Assembly: GCF_009827445.1 (NCBI RefSeq)
Contig: NZ_WTYI01000001.1
Span: 1,998,381 to 2,062,380 of the forward strand
Length of the DNA: 64,000 nt
Direction of reading: 5' to 3'
From: Qipengyuania aquimaris
GTDB taxonomy: Bacteria; Pseudomonadota; Alphaproteobacteria; Sphingomonadales; Sphingomonadaceae
The translations under genes were made by a program, and so were the position numbers. Of this stretch, positions 24,313-36,300 are shown in pieces. The notes below the pieces were generated by a model that was not told the DNA's origin, ran no database searches, and saw only the letters and a program-made list of their open reading frames with translations. How positions within the stretch are numbered: position 1 is the stretch's first letter; the number at the start of each line of letters is the position of its first letter.

Positions 24313-25890
24313 ATGACACACGACGTTCTCGTCATCGGTTCCGGTGCTGCCGGACTGACCGCCGCACTCGAACTGGCAGAGCACAAAAAGGTGCTCGTCC
24401 TCGCCAAGGGCAAGCTGACCAGCGGGTCGACCGCCTGGGCCCAAGGCGGCATCGCGGCCGTGCTGGATGCGGGCGACACCTTCGACGACCACATCCGCGA
24501 CACGATGGTCGCGGGCGGCGGCCTGAATGACCAAGAGACGGTGGAATTCGTGATCGAGCGGGCGCCAAAGGCGATCGACCGCCTGTGCGAACTGGGCGTG
24601 CCCTTTAATCGCGAGGAAGGCGATCTGCACCTCACTCGCGAGGGAGGGCATTCGCATCGCCGCATCGTCCATGTAAACGATGCGACCGGCTGGGCCGTCC
24701 AGGCCGCCCTTCTCAAGGCGGCGGAAGAAAATCCCAACATCACCCTTCTGCCGAACCAGAGCTGCGTCGACCTGGTGACCGGCCGCAACCAGAAGGACTA
24801 TTCCGGATCGGGCCGGGTCTGGGGCGCCTATGCGCTGGACGAGGAAAGCGGCAAGGTCGTCACCCACCTCGCGCGGGCAACCGTTCTTGCAGCAGGTGGC
24901 GCAGGCCGCGTCTACCTGTTCTCGACCGCTCCGCGCGGTGCGACGGGGGACGGGATCGCCATGGCATGGCGAGCCGGAGCGCGGGTCTCCAACATGGAGA
25001 TGATGCAATTTCACCCGACCTGCCTTTACAATCTGGACGTGAAGAACTTCCTCATCACTGAGGCTGTGCGCGGCGAAGGCGGACGCCTGTTCAACCCGGT
25101 CACGGGTGAGCGCTACATGAAAAAATACGACGCCCAGCGCATGGAGCTGGCGCCGCGCGATATCGTGGCGCGCGCAAACGACGACCAGATCAAGCGCTAT
25201 GGTCTCGACTACGTCCATCTCGACATCAGCCACCAGCCGCCGGAATTCGTGAAAGAACATTTCCCGACGATCCATGAAAAGCTGCTCGGGCTAGGCATCG
25301 ACATGACGAAGGGGCCGATCCCCGTCGTCCCGGCGCAGCATTACACCTGCGGCGGCGTGAAGGTCGATCTCGATGCACGCACAGACTTGCCCGGCCTCTG
25401 GGCGGCGGGCGAATGCACCGAGAGCGGGCTCCACGGCGCCAATCGCCTCGCCTCGAACAGCCTGCTCGAATGCTTCGTTTTCGGCGAAGCCGCGGCGAAG
25501 GATATCCTGTTGTGCTGGGACAAGCTGGACGATCCGCCAGAAATCCTGCCGTGGGATGAAAGCCGTGTGACGGATTCGGACGAAGAAGTCGTGATCAAGC
25601 AGAACTGGACCGAAATCCGCCGGTTCATGTGGAACTACGTCGGGATCGTGCGCACTACGAAACGGCTCGAACGTGCGGCCCATCGCATTCGCCTGCTGCG
25701 CGACGAGGTGGAGGATTATTACGGCCACTTCCGCGTGACCACCGACCTCATCGAGCTGCGCAACCTGCTCGAATGCGCGAATTTGATCGTGACGAGCGCG
25801 CTGAAGCGGCAGGAAAGCCGCGGCCTGCATTTCACGCTGGATTATCCGGAAACCGACCCGATTGCGCGGGACACCGTTCTCGTTCCCTGA
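24313..25890 (+). CDS. nadB: L-aspartate oxidase
   Basis: 525 residues from ATG 24313 (start by homology; the ribosome site is weak). FAD-binding DVLVIGSGAAGLTAALELAE at the N-terminus. NadB/succinate-dehydrogenase flavoprotein landmarks follow: GSTAWAQGGIAA, GGHSHRRIVH, GEGGRLFNP, HYTCGGVKVD and GLHGANRLASNSLLE. It oxidises aspartate to iminoaspartate in NAD synthesis. nadA and nadC are not adjacent. It uses FAD in the cytosol. Confidence 0.93.
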   Translation: MTHDVLVIGSGAAGLTAALELAEHKKVLVLAKGKLTSGSTAWAQGGIAAVLDAGDTFDDHIRDTMVAGGGLNDQETVEFVIERAPKAIDRLCELGVPFNREEGDLHLTREGGHSHRRIVHVNDATGWAVQAALLKAAEENPNITLLPNQSCVDLVTGRNQKDYSGSGRVWGAYALDEESGKVVTHLARATVLAAGGAGRVYLFSTAPRGATGDGIAMAWRAGARVSNMEMMQFHPTCLYNLDVKNFLITEAVRGEGGRLFNPVTGERYMKKYDAQRMELAPRDIVARANDDQIKRYGLDYVHLDISHQPPEFVKEHFPTIHEKLLGLGIDMTKGPIPVVPAQHYTCGGVKVDLDARTDLPGLWAAGECTESGLHGANRLASNSLLECFVFGEAAAKDILLCWDKLDDPPEILPWDESRVTDSDEEVVIKQNWTEIRRFMWNYVGIVRTTKRLERAAHRIRLLRDEVEDYYGHFRVTTDLIELRNLLECANLIVTSALKRQESRGLHFTLDYPETDPIARDTVLVP

Positions 25891-25899
25891 GGTCTGCTC

Positions 25900-26286
25900 T
25901 TATTCGGGCGGTGCAACCGTGCGTGGATCCAGCGGCGGAAGCACCCTGCCGAACCCGTCGACATTGGTGTCTTCCGGGACATCTATGCCTTCTGCAAAGC
26001 GGAAATAGGCGAGCGTCGCCATTGCGATAGGAGCGTCGAACCTGACGCCTGCGCTGCGCCCCTTTGCCCAGCAGACGATGCCTGATGCCTCCATGTTGTC
26101 CATCAGGGAGAGCGTGATGCTTTGCCCGCTTTCGAGACGACCAGGCTCTATATCCTTGAGGCGACATCCGGCGAGGGAGAGGTCGGAGATGCGGCCCTGG
26201 CCTTCGAAGCCAGGCGCGCGAAGGGGTATCGTGGAAGACGCATCATAGCGTTCCGCGGCACGCCGCTCCATTAGATTGACCCCCAT
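25900..26286 (-). CDS. PilZ domain protein (c-di-GMP receptor)
   Basis: 128 residues from ATG 26286; ATG 26271 (fifth codon after) has a better-spaced GGGGG and is an equal candidate. Both halves of the c-di-GMP site are visible: RRAAER (RxxxR) at the N-terminus and DLSLAG (D/NxSxxG) about 20 residues later. A beta-barrel segment WAKGRSAGVRFDAP completes the fold. It is likely a stand-alone effector that could respond to diguanylate cyclases such as the GGDEF protein at 5490. Convergent with nadB. Confidence 0.88.
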   Translation of the reverse strand: MGVNLMERRAAERYDASSTIPLRAPGFEGQGRISDLSLAGCRLKDIEPGRLESGQSITLSLMDNMEASGIVCWAKGRSAGVRFDAPIAMATLAYFRFAEGIDVPEDTNVDGFGRVLPPLDPRTVAPPE

Positions 26287-26452
26287 TTCACAAGCGCAAA
26301 CCTAGCAAAACGCAGAGAAAAGGCTTGTATGAATACGACTGCGCCGGCCAAAGCGTCCGGCGGCCCGCGGGCGCACGATAGGTTGCAATGGACAACTGCG
26401 TCGGGAATGAGGCAGATAGTTGCCAGATTGCACAACGCCGGGAGAGCGCCTG

Positions 26453-27349
26453 ATGCCCAAGACCACTGCAAACGGGATCGAAATCCATTACGAAGAGCAC
26501 GGTAGGTCGGAAGACCCGGCAATGCTGCTGATCATGGGTTTCGGTGCGCAGTTGACGCTCTGGCCCGACGAGCTGGTCGAAGAGCTGGTCGGTCATGGTT
26601 TCCGGGTAATCCGCTACGACAACCGCGACATCGGCCTCAGCCAGAAGTTCGACGGGGTGAAGGCGCCGGGCCTCGTCAAGATGACGCTGATGAGCAAGAT
26701 CGGCCTTACCCCGCGCGTTCCCTACACGCTGGCCGACATGGCAGCCGACGGAATCGGCCTGCTCGATGCCCTCGGGATCGAGCGTGCGCATATAGTGGGC
26801 GCGAGCATGGGCGGGATGATCGCCCAGCACGTCGCGGCCAAATACCCCGACCGCTGCCTGTCATTCACGCAGGTCTTCTCGACGACCGGGAATCCCAAGC
26901 TGCCTCCGGCACAGAAGGAAGCGCTGCAGGCGCTGGTGACCCGCCCGAAGAGCGATGCGGAAGAGGAGTTGGTTTCGCACGGCATCATGCTGGCGAGGAC
27001 GATCGGTTCACCCGGCTATCCCTCGCCCGAAGAGCGGCTGCGCGAGCGGACTCTCACCAGCGTGCGCCGCAGTTTCTATCCGGAAGGACCGACGCGCCAC
27101 CTGTCCGCCATTGTCGCAGATGGCGACCGCAGCTCCATGCTTGGCGACATCACGGTGCCGACCCTTGTCCTGCATGGGGAGGACGATCCGCTTGTCCCGT
27201 GCGAGGGCGGCAAGCATACGGCGGAATGTATTCCTGACGCGCGCCTCAGGACGATACCCGGTTGGGGCCATGACTTGCCGCTTGAACTGGTCGACGAGCT
27301 CGCTGGCGAAATCGCCGGTCACGCGAAAGCAGTGGCCGGCGCGGCCTAG
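26453..27349 (+). CDS. Alpha/beta hydrolase
   Basis: 298 residues from ATG 26453 (GGGAGAG 7 nt upstream). Nucleophile elbow GASMGG (Ser of GxSxG near residue 115), acid residue in LHGEDDPLVP and catalytic His in GWGHDLP. The MGFGAQLTLWPDELVEEL and RYDNRDIGLS blocks are typical of the esterase/aclacinomycin-methylesterase-like subgroup. Cytosolic; substrate unknown. It ends 1 bp before the convergent sdaA stop. Confidence 0.9.
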   Translation: MPKTTANGIEIHYEEHGRSEDPAMLLIMGFGAQLTLWPDELVEELVGHGFRVIRYDNRDIGLSQKFDGVKAPGLVKMTLMSKIGLTPRVPYTLADMAADGIGLLDALGIERAHIVGASMGGMIAQHVAAKYPDRCLSFTQVFSTTGNPKLPPAQKEALQALVTRPKSDAEEELVSHGIMLARTIGSPGYPSPEERLRERTLTSVRRSFYPEGPTRHLSAIVADGDRSSMLGDITVPTLVLHGEDDPLVPCEGGKHTAECIPDARLRTIPGWGHDLPLELVDELAGEIAGHAKAVAGAA

Positions 27350-27350
27350 A

Positions 27351-28736
27351 TCAGCATTCGATGACGTTGACCGCCAGCCCGCCCTGGCTGGTTTCCTTGT
27401 ACTTGCTCGACATGTCGAGGCCCGTCTGGCGCATCGTCTCGATCACCTGGTCGAGGCTGACGCAGCCCTCCGCACCGGTCCGGTGAAGGGCGAGGCGCGC
27501 AGCATTGACCGCCTTTACCGCGCCGATCGCATTGCGTTCGATACACGGCACCTGCACCAATCCGCCAACAGGATCGCAGGTGAGGCCGAGATTGTGCTCC
27601 ATCCCGATTTCGGCAGCGCTCGCGACTTGCGGCGGGGTTGCGCCCCATAGCCCGGCCAGCCCCCCGGCCGCCATGGAACAGGCGACACCCACTTCGCCCT
27701 GGCAGCCCATTTCAGCACCGGAGATACTGGCGCGCTGCTTGTAGAGGAGGCCGATTGCGCCTGCCGTCAGCAGGAATGTCCTGCGGCTCTCGGTACAGGG
27801 CATCTCGTCTGCGGTCTGGCAGTAGAAGCGGATTACCGCAGGGATGATCCCGGCCGCGCCATTGGTCGGCGCGGTGACGACGCGGCCACCCGCAGCATTT
27901 TCCTCGTTCACTGCCATGGCATAGCAGTTGAGCCAGTCGAACAACTGTTCGCGCTCGTTCGATTGCGGGTTGGCGGACAGCTTGTCCCACAGGTCGGGCG
28001 CGCGTCGTTCTACCTTGAGGCCGCCCGGCAATATCCCGCGCTGCGACAGGCCGCGGTCGATGCACTGATCCATCGCCTGCGCGATCCGGTCGATCCCGGC
28101 GAGCGTCTTCTCCCGCGGGCGGAAGGCGTCCTCGTTAGCCAGCACCAGTTCGGCAACGCTCATGCCCGTTGCCTCGCAACTTTCGAGCAGCTCCTTCGCC
28201 GATCCGAAATCGAACGGGGCCAGCGTGCCGGTGCTGATCCGGTCGTTCTTGGGCTTGCGCTTCAATTGCGCTTCGCTGGCAACGAAGCCGCCACCGGTCG
28301 AATAATAGGTCCGTTCCAGCAGGACCGAGCCGTCGGCGCCCAGCGCTGCCAGCTTCATGCCATTGGGGTGCAGGTCCGGAATGATGTGACCGGCAAGGTC
28401 GATGTCCTCGTCGGGATCGAATGCGATCTCGCGCTTTCCGGCAAAGCAAAGGCGCTTGTCCTCGCGCACGGTTTTGAGCGTCGCCTGCGCCTCGTCCGGA
28501 CAGGTGCGGTCGGGCTTGAAACCGGCGAGACCCAAGATGCTGGCATCGACGGTGCCGTGGCCGACCCCTGTGAGCGCCAGCGATCCCTGCAATTCGACGC
28601 TGACATTCGCCACCTCGTCGAGCTTGCCCGATTTGGCGAGCGCACGTGCGAACAGCGCACCGATCCGCATCGGTCCCACCGTGTGGGAGGAAGAGGGACC
28701 GATCCCGATCCGGAAGATGTCGAGTACCGAAAGCAT
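27351..28736 (-). CDS. sdaA: L-serine ammonia-lyase (single chain)
   Basis: 461 residues from ATG 28736. It is the fused form: an N-terminal beta domain with [16 protein letters not shown], and a C-terminal alpha domain with [27 protein letters not shown] and [17 protein letters not shown], whose Cys residues hold the 4Fe-4S cluster. It converts serine to pyruvate and ammonia in the cytosol. Divergent from gyrB, with about 128 bp between the starts. Confidence 0.94.
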   Translation of the reverse strand: MLSVLDIFRIGIGPSSSHTVGPMRIGALFARALAKSGKLDEVANVSVELQGSLALTGVGHGTVDASILGLAGFKPDRTCPDEAQATLKTVREDKRLCFAGKREIAFDPDEDIDLAGHIIPDLHPNGMKLAALGADGSVLLERTYYSTGGGFVASEAQLKRKPKNDRISTGTLAPFDFGSAKELLESCEATGMSVAELVLANEDAFRPREKTLAGIDRIAQAMDQCIDRGLSQRGILPGGLKVERRAPDLWDKLSANPQSNEREQLFDWLNCYAMAVNEENAAGGRVVTAPTNGAAGIIPAVIRFYCQTADEMPCTESRRTFLLTAGAIGLLYKQRASISGAEMGCQGEVGVACSMAAGGLAGLWGATPPQVASAAEIGMEHNLGLTCDPVGGLVQVPCIERNAIGAVKAVNAARLALHRTGAEGCVSLDQVIETMRQTGLDMSSKYKETSQGGLAVNVIEC

Positions 28737-28813
28737 GGCGCATGGATGCGCCCAAACTGGTGCAGAATCAACCGGTTTCACTTGAAACCTTCGCTGGCCA
28801 CGCCTGTGGGTAA

Positions 28814-31405
<2,592 letters not shown>

Positions 31406-31424
31406 CGACAAGGGGCAGGACGGG

Positions 31425-32504
31425 ATGGAGGCGCAACGCGGCAAGGCAATCGAACAGGGCGGGTTCCTGCTGTTCCTCGGCCTGATCACACTGGCCTTGC
31501 TGGTCGTCGTCCTGCCGTTCCTCCAGCCCATGCTCTGGGCTGCGCTGGCGGCAATCATGTTCCAGCCCTTGTTACGCTGGTTCCTTGCGCGCCTGCCAGG
31601 CCGCGACAGCCTGGCGGCGTCCTTGACCCTGCTGGTCATTTTCGTCGCCGTCATCCTGCCCGCATTCTGGATCGGCAGCGAGGTGGTCGACGAGGCGGCA
31701 GGCCTGGTGGTCGCTTTCCAGCAAGGCCGTATCGACGTGGCCGACTGGTTCGAACAGGTCTTCGGCGCGCTTCCCGCAAACATCCAGGCATCGCTAAGCG
31801 AATCCGGCTTCGGCGACCTCACTGCCCTGCAAGAGCGGGCGCAGGAGTTCGCGCAGGACAGTCTCGGACTGATCGCGCAGCAGGCGATCGCATTCGGCGG
31901 GAGCGTGTTCGGTTACGTGCTTGCCTTCGCAGTAGGCCTCTACGTCAGTTTCTTCCTGCTGCGCGATGGCAAGGAAATCAGCAGGACTATCCTGCGCGCC
32001 CTGCCCTTCGATCAGTCCATTTCAGAGCGCCTGGCCGAAAGGTTTCTCGGCATCGTACGGGCCACGATCAAGGGCTCCATCGTCGTGGGGCTGGTGCAGG
32101 GTGCGCTGGGTGCGATCACCTTCTGGGTCGTCGGCATGCCGTCGGTCCTGCTGTTCGGGGTAATCATGGCCATCGCCTCGCTGCTCCCGGCGGTCGGCCC
32201 GGCAATCGTCTGGGTTCCGGCTGCGATCTACCTGCTGGCAACCGGAGCGATCTGGGAAGGCGTGGTCGTGATCATATCGGGCGTCGCGCTGATCGGTATG
32301 ATCGACAATATCCTGCGCCCCATCCTCGTCGGGCGCGACACGGGCATTCCGGACTGGCTGATCCTTGTTTCGACGCTGGGCGGCATCGCCCTCGCGGGGC
32401 TGTCCGGGATTGTCATCGGGCCACTCGTCGTCGGCCTATTCCTTGCCGGATGGGGCATCCTGAGCGAGCAACGTGCGGCTGCGGCGGCTACCGCGACATC
32501 CTAG
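31425..32504 (+). CDS. AI-2E family transporter (YdjX/PerM type)
   Basis: 359 residues from ATG 31425 with an upstream GGGGCAGGA. About seven to eight TM helices. Family hallmarks are GLYVSFFLLRDGKEI and, in the C-terminal half, GIPDWLILVSTLGGIALAGLSG then IGPLVVGLF. Members export or exchange small molecules (AI-2 in E. coli TqsA, Na+/H+ in others), so the substrate is open. The start lies 19 nt after gyrB and it may share its transcript. Its 3' end overlaps the convergent gene by 4 bp. Confidence 0.9.
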   Translation: MEAQRGKAIEQGGFLLFLGLITLALLVVVLPFLQPMLWAALAAIMFQPLLRWFLARLPGRDSLAASLTLLVIFVAVILPAFWIGSEVVDEAAGLVVAFQQGRIDVADWFEQVFGALPANIQASLSESGFGDLTALQERAQEFAQDSLGLIAQQAIAFGGSVFGYVLAFAVGLYVSFFLLRDGKEISRTILRALPFDQSISERLAERFLGIVRATIKGSIVVGLVQGALGAITFWVVGMPSVLLFGVIMAIASLLPAVGPAIVWVPAAIYLLATGAIWEGVVVIISGVALIGMIDNILRPILVGRDTGIPDWLILVSTLGGIALAGLSGIVIGPLVVGLFLAGWGILSEQRAAAAATATS

Positions 32505-33028
32505 TCGATAGTTGCGGCGCCAAGCTTAGGATTAAGCGCGCTGATGTGGTTCAGCCATTTCTTCGGGCGGCGTAGCATCTTGTCGGGATATTCTATCGTC
32601 AGCCCCAGAATGCGGCCGATCTCCCCTACGAAATGGATGCAATTACGCGTGTCCAGATCATAGAATTTGCCCGGGGCATCGCGCCACTCGGAAACCAGCC
32701 TCTTCACTTTCCGGTACTGTGCATCGGTCATCTGAAGAGTGAAATGGCGGTTCGTCTTGGTCAGCCATTTCTCTTTTTCCGTCATCACGATGTGTTCGAC
32801 TGGACCGCGCAATACCGCGGGCGTCGCGCGCTTGGCGGAAAACCCGAAATTCTCCTTCACGGTCGTGCCGTCTTCCAGCGTCCCCGACATGGACACGAAT
32901 GTGTGCGGGTAGCGCCCGGCGAAGACCGAGCCGTTGAAGGAGTGGAACGTGATCTCGACCGCCGCCGCGGCCATCGATGACCAGGCGAGCGCGAAGAGGA
33001 CGATGAAATTCCGGAGGGTGCGAACCAT
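32501..33028 (-). CDS. Exported protein with papain-like NCxxFV motif
   Basis: 175 residues. Signal peptide MVRTLRNFIVLFALAWSSMA. Mature sequence features: VEITFHSFNGSVFAGRYPHTF with a candidate catalytic His, and YDLDTRNCIHFVGEIGRILGL with a Cys followed by hydrophobic and FV residues. That arrangement resembles circularly permuted NlpC/papain-fold proteins (inference only). A basic C-terminus follows (MLRRPKKWLNHI). It is periplasmic. It lies alone, ending in a 4-bp overlap with the AI-2E gene. Confidence 0.7.
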   Translation of the reverse strand: MVRTLRNFIVLFALAWSSMAAAAVEITFHSFNGSVFAGRYPHTFVSMSGTLEDGTTVKENFGFSAKRATPAVLRGPVEHIVMTEKEKWLTKTNRHFTLQMTDAQYRKVKRLVSEWRDAPGKFYDLDTRNCIHFVGEIGRILGLTIEYPDKMLRRPKKWLNHISALNPKLGAATID

Positions 33029-33075
33029 GGCGCGCTTCTAACGCGGCACGCCATGGGTTCGCAAGCACCCCTGCG

Positions 33076-36000
33076 TCAGCTCGCCAGCAGCGTGGCGTTG
33101 CCTCCGGCTGCAGTAGTGTCGATGCACACGACGCGCTCGGTCGCAAAGCGCGCGACATAGTGCGGGCCGCCTGCCTTCGGGCCGGTGCCCGACAAGCCCT
33201 CGCCCCCGAACGGCTGGCTTTCCACCACGGCGCCGATCTGGTTGCGATTGACGTAGAAATTGCCGACCTTCGCGCGCGCCTCGACGAAGGCGCGGGTGTC
33301 GTCATTGCGGCTGTGCAGGCCCATGGTTAGGCCGAAGCCGGTGGCATTGATCTCTTCGACCACGCGTCCGAGATCGCTCGATTTGTAGCGAACGACATGC
33401 AGGACTGGGCCGAAGTTCTCGCGTTTGAGGTCGAGGATCGAATCGATCTCGATAATCGTCGGGGCGACGAAGCACCCGGCATTGGCCCCGCGATGCAACC
33501 GGCGGCGCCAGACTGGCATTCCGCCTTTCTTGCGCCGTGCGACGTGGCGCTCGAGCGCGGCCTTGGCATCGGGATCGATGACCGGGCCGACATCGGTCGA
33601 CAGATTCTCCGGATTGCCGATGGTCAGCGCTTCGAAGGCGCCGCGGATCATTGCCAGCATCTCGTCGTAGACCTCGTCCTGAATGTGCAGGACACGCAGG
33701 GCGGAGCAGCGCTGGCCCGCGCTCTGGAAGGCTGAGGCTACGACATCGCGGGTGACCTGTTCGGGCAGCGCGGTGGAATCGACGATCATCGCGTTCTGGC
33801 CGCCGGTCTCGGCAATGAAAGTGGCGATCGGTCCGTCGCGCGCGGCGAGGCTGCGGTTGATGGCCTGTGCGGTCTGGGTCGAGCCGGTAAAGGCAACGCC
33901 TGCGATACGCGGATCGGAAGTGATGAATTCACCAACGTCGCCTGCACCTGGCAGCAACTGGAAGGCTTCTTCGGGAATGCCCGCTTCGTGGCACAGCCTG
34001 ACGGCAAGCGCTGCAATCAGCGGGGTCTGTTCCGCCGGCTTGGCGACCACCGTATTGCCGGCGGCAAGAGCAGCGGCGGCGGGGCCGATGAAGATAGCCA
34101 GCGGGAAGTTCCACGGGCTGATCGTGGCAAAGACGCCGCGACCGGCCAGCGTCAGGCGATTCTCCTCGCCTGTTGGCCCGGGCAGCGGCATCGAGCTTTC
34201 GAAAAGGCGCCGCGCCTCCCCTGCGTAATAGCGCAGGAAGTCAACCGCTTCGCGCAGTTCGAGAATGGCGTCCTGCAGGGTCTTGCCGGCCTCGCGCTGG
34301 CACAGTGATAGGAATTCGTCCGTGTGCTCCTCGAACAGGTCGGCTGCTTCCTCCAGCAGTAGGGCCCTGCGTTCACCGCCCAGCGCATTCCAGCCATGCT
34401 GGATCCGCTCGGCACGCGTGATAGCTTCCTCCACTTCGAAATCGAGCGTATCGCGTCGCGTACCGACCTCTGCCGTGAGGTCGTGCGGCTTGTTGATCGG
34501 GGCGATTTCCGCATCCGCACCCGAAGCAAAGGTCGGCTCTGCATGCCAGTGCCGCGATTCCAGTTCGTGCAGCCGGTCGAGCAGCGGTTCGCGCTCCAGC
34601 GGGTCGGACAGGTCGATCCCTGCCGAATTCCTGCGGTTGGGAAAGATGTCTGCCGGAAGCGGGATCGCCGGATTGCGATACGGCTCGAGCTCGAGCAGGT
34701 CCGCGCAGGGATCGGTGACCAGTTCGGACACCGGCACCTCGGCATCGGCCATGCGGTTCACGAAGGACGAATTCGCACCGTTTTCAAGGAGGCGGCGCAC
34801 CAGATAGGCGAGCAGATCCTTATGCGTTCCCGTAGGCGCATAGATCCGGACATTCGTCTTCCGATTGCCCTCGACCTGGGCCAGCGCGCCGTAGACGTCT
34901 TCGCCCATGCCGTGCAGCCGCTGGAATTCAAACCTTTTGGGTCCGGCGAGCGCTTTCACGGCACCGATGGTATAGGCGTTGTGCGTGGCGAAAGCCGGAT
35001 AGATGACGTCGTCTGCCGCCAGCAGCTTGTCGGCACAGGCAAGATAGCTGACGTCGGTCGCCAGCTTGCGGGTGAAAACCGGAAAGTCGGTAAATCCGCC
35101 GACGTGGCTGAGCTTGATTTCCGTGTCCCAATACGCGCCCTTCACCAGCCTGACGAAGAAACGGCGGTCGTACTTGCGGGCGAGGCGCGCAACCCATGCG
35201 CACATCGGCACGCCGCGCTTCTGGTAGGCCTGGATGGCAAGGCCGAAGCCCTCGTAGCGCGAGCCGTCTGGGCGCGTGAACAGGTCATCGTCGCGCACAA
35301 GGGCTTCGATGATATCCATCGACAGCTCCAGACGGTCCGCCTCTTCGGCATCGATGGTGAAATGGATATTGGCATCGCGCGCCTTGACGATCAGCGAGCG
35401 CAGCATCGGCAGCAGGCCGCTGATGGCGAGGTCCGCATGCAGGAAGGTATATTTCGGATGCAGCGCCGACAGCTTGACCGAAATGCCGGGCGAAGTGGCA
35501 AGATCGCCTGTCGCCTCGCGGGCCAGCCGGTCGATCGCGCGCTCGTAGCTGGCGCGATAGCGTTCCGCATCGGCATAGGTCATCGCCGCTTCGCCGAGCA
35601 TGTCGAAGCTGTGGGTCAGGCCCTTGGCGCGTTCGGGTGCAGCGCGCTTGAGCGATTCCTCGATCGTGCGGCCGTAAACGAACTGGCCGCCAAGGATTTT
35701 CATTGCCTGCAGCGTCGCCTTGCGGATGACCGGTTCACCCAGCCGCGTAACCGCCCCCTTGAGCGTGCGGCGCATGCCCTTTTGCGCTTCCTCGGGCCGT
35801 TCCAGCACTTCGCCGGTCAGCATCAACGAAAAGGTCGCTGCGTTGACGAATGTCGACGAGCTTTCACCGAGATGTTCCGACCAGTCGATATCGCCGATCT
35901 TGTCGCGGATCAGCGCATCCGCCGTCGGCGCATCGGGTACGCGCAGGAGCGCTTCGGCAAGGCACATCAGCGCCACACCCTCTTCGGTGGCCAGCCCGTA

Positions 36001-36213
36001 CTGGTGCAGGAACGCGTCGATCCCGCTCGCCTTCTGGCGCCGGGCGCCTTCGATCAGCCGTGCAGCTAATTCCGCAGCCTCGTCATGCTTCGCGCTGGCG
36101 GGAGCGGCCTGGGTCAGGCGTTCGGCGACACAGGCGTTCTCTTCTGCGCGATAGGCCTCGCGCAGCGACTGGCGGGAAATGGACTGGGGGCGGATTGGAT
36201 CGTGCAGGGCCAT
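33076..36213 (-). CDS. putA: Bifunctional proline dehydrogenase / P5C dehydrogenase
   Basis: 1,045 residues from ATG 36213 (CGGAG 6 nt upstream). The N-terminal proline dehydrogenase barrel has YQKRGVPMCAWVARLA and RRFFVRLVKGAYWDTEIK. The C-terminal aldehyde dehydrogenase has ISPWNFPLAIF, the catalytic Glu in IAETGGQNAMIV and the nucleophile Cys in SAGQRCSALRVL, ending near SQPFGGEGLSGTGPKAGGPH. It oxidises proline to glutamate with FAD and NAD. The short N-terminus lacks the ribbon-helix-helix repressor domain of E. coli PutA (1,320 residues), so it does not regulate itself by DNA binding. Confidence 0.96.
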   Translation of the reverse strand: MALHDPIRPQSISRQSLREAYRAEENACVAERLTQAAPASAKHDEAAELAARLIEGARRQKASGIDAFLHQYGLATEEGVALMCLAEALLRVPDAPTADALIRDKIGDIDWSEHLGESSSTFVNAATFSLMLTGEVLERPEEAQKGMRRTLKGAVTRLGEPVIRKATLQAMKILGGQFVYGRTIEESLKRAAPERAKGLTHSFDMLGEAAMTYADAERYRASYERAIDRLAREATGDLATSPGISVKLSALHPKYTFLHADLAISGLLPMLRSLIVKARDANIHFTIDAEEADRLELSMDIIEALVRDDDLFTRPDGSRYEGFGLAIQAYQKRGVPMCAWVARLARKYDRRFFVRLVKGAYWDTEIKLSHVGGFTDFPVFTRKLATDVSYLACADKLLAADDVIYPAFATHNAYTIGAVKALAGPKRFEFQRLHGMGEDVYGALAQVEGNRKTNVRIYAPTGTHKDLLAYLVRRLLENGANSSFVNRMADAEVPVSELVTDPCADLLELEPYRNPAIPLPADIFPNRRNSAGIDLSDPLEREPLLDRLHELESRHWHAEPTFASGADAEIAPINKPHDLTAEVGTRRDTLDFEVEEAITRAERIQHGWNALGGERRALLLEEAADLFEEHTDEFLSLCQREAGKTLQDAILELREAVDFLRYYAGEARRLFESSMPLPGPTGEENRLTLAGRGVFATISPWNFPLAIFIGPAAAALAAGNTVVAKPAEQTPLIAALAVRLCHEAGIPEEAFQLLPGAGDVGEFITSDPRIAGVAFTGSTQTAQAINRSLAARDGPIATFIAETGGQNAMIVDSTALPEQVTRDVVASAFQSAGQRCSALRVLHIQDEVYDEMLAMIRGAFEALTIGNPENLSTDVGPVIDPDAKAALERHVARRKKGGMPVWRRRLHRGANAGCFVAPTIIEIDSILDLKRENFGPVLHVVRYKSSDLGRVVEEINATGFGLTMGLHSRNDDTRAFVEARAKVGNFYVNRNQIGAVVESQPFGGEGLSGTGPKAGGPHYVARFATERVVCIDTTAAGGNATLLAS

Positions 36214-36300
36214 GCGACTCCGAAAGTGACAAAGGGATTTAACCCCCGCCACTTGGACCCGAGCACCCGCGCTTTCAAGCTTTGTGAACCGCAGGGCGCC

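Noticed and set aside
34396-36069. 557-codon open frame antisense to putA
   Set aside because: Same cause as above; putA motifs are intact on the other strand.
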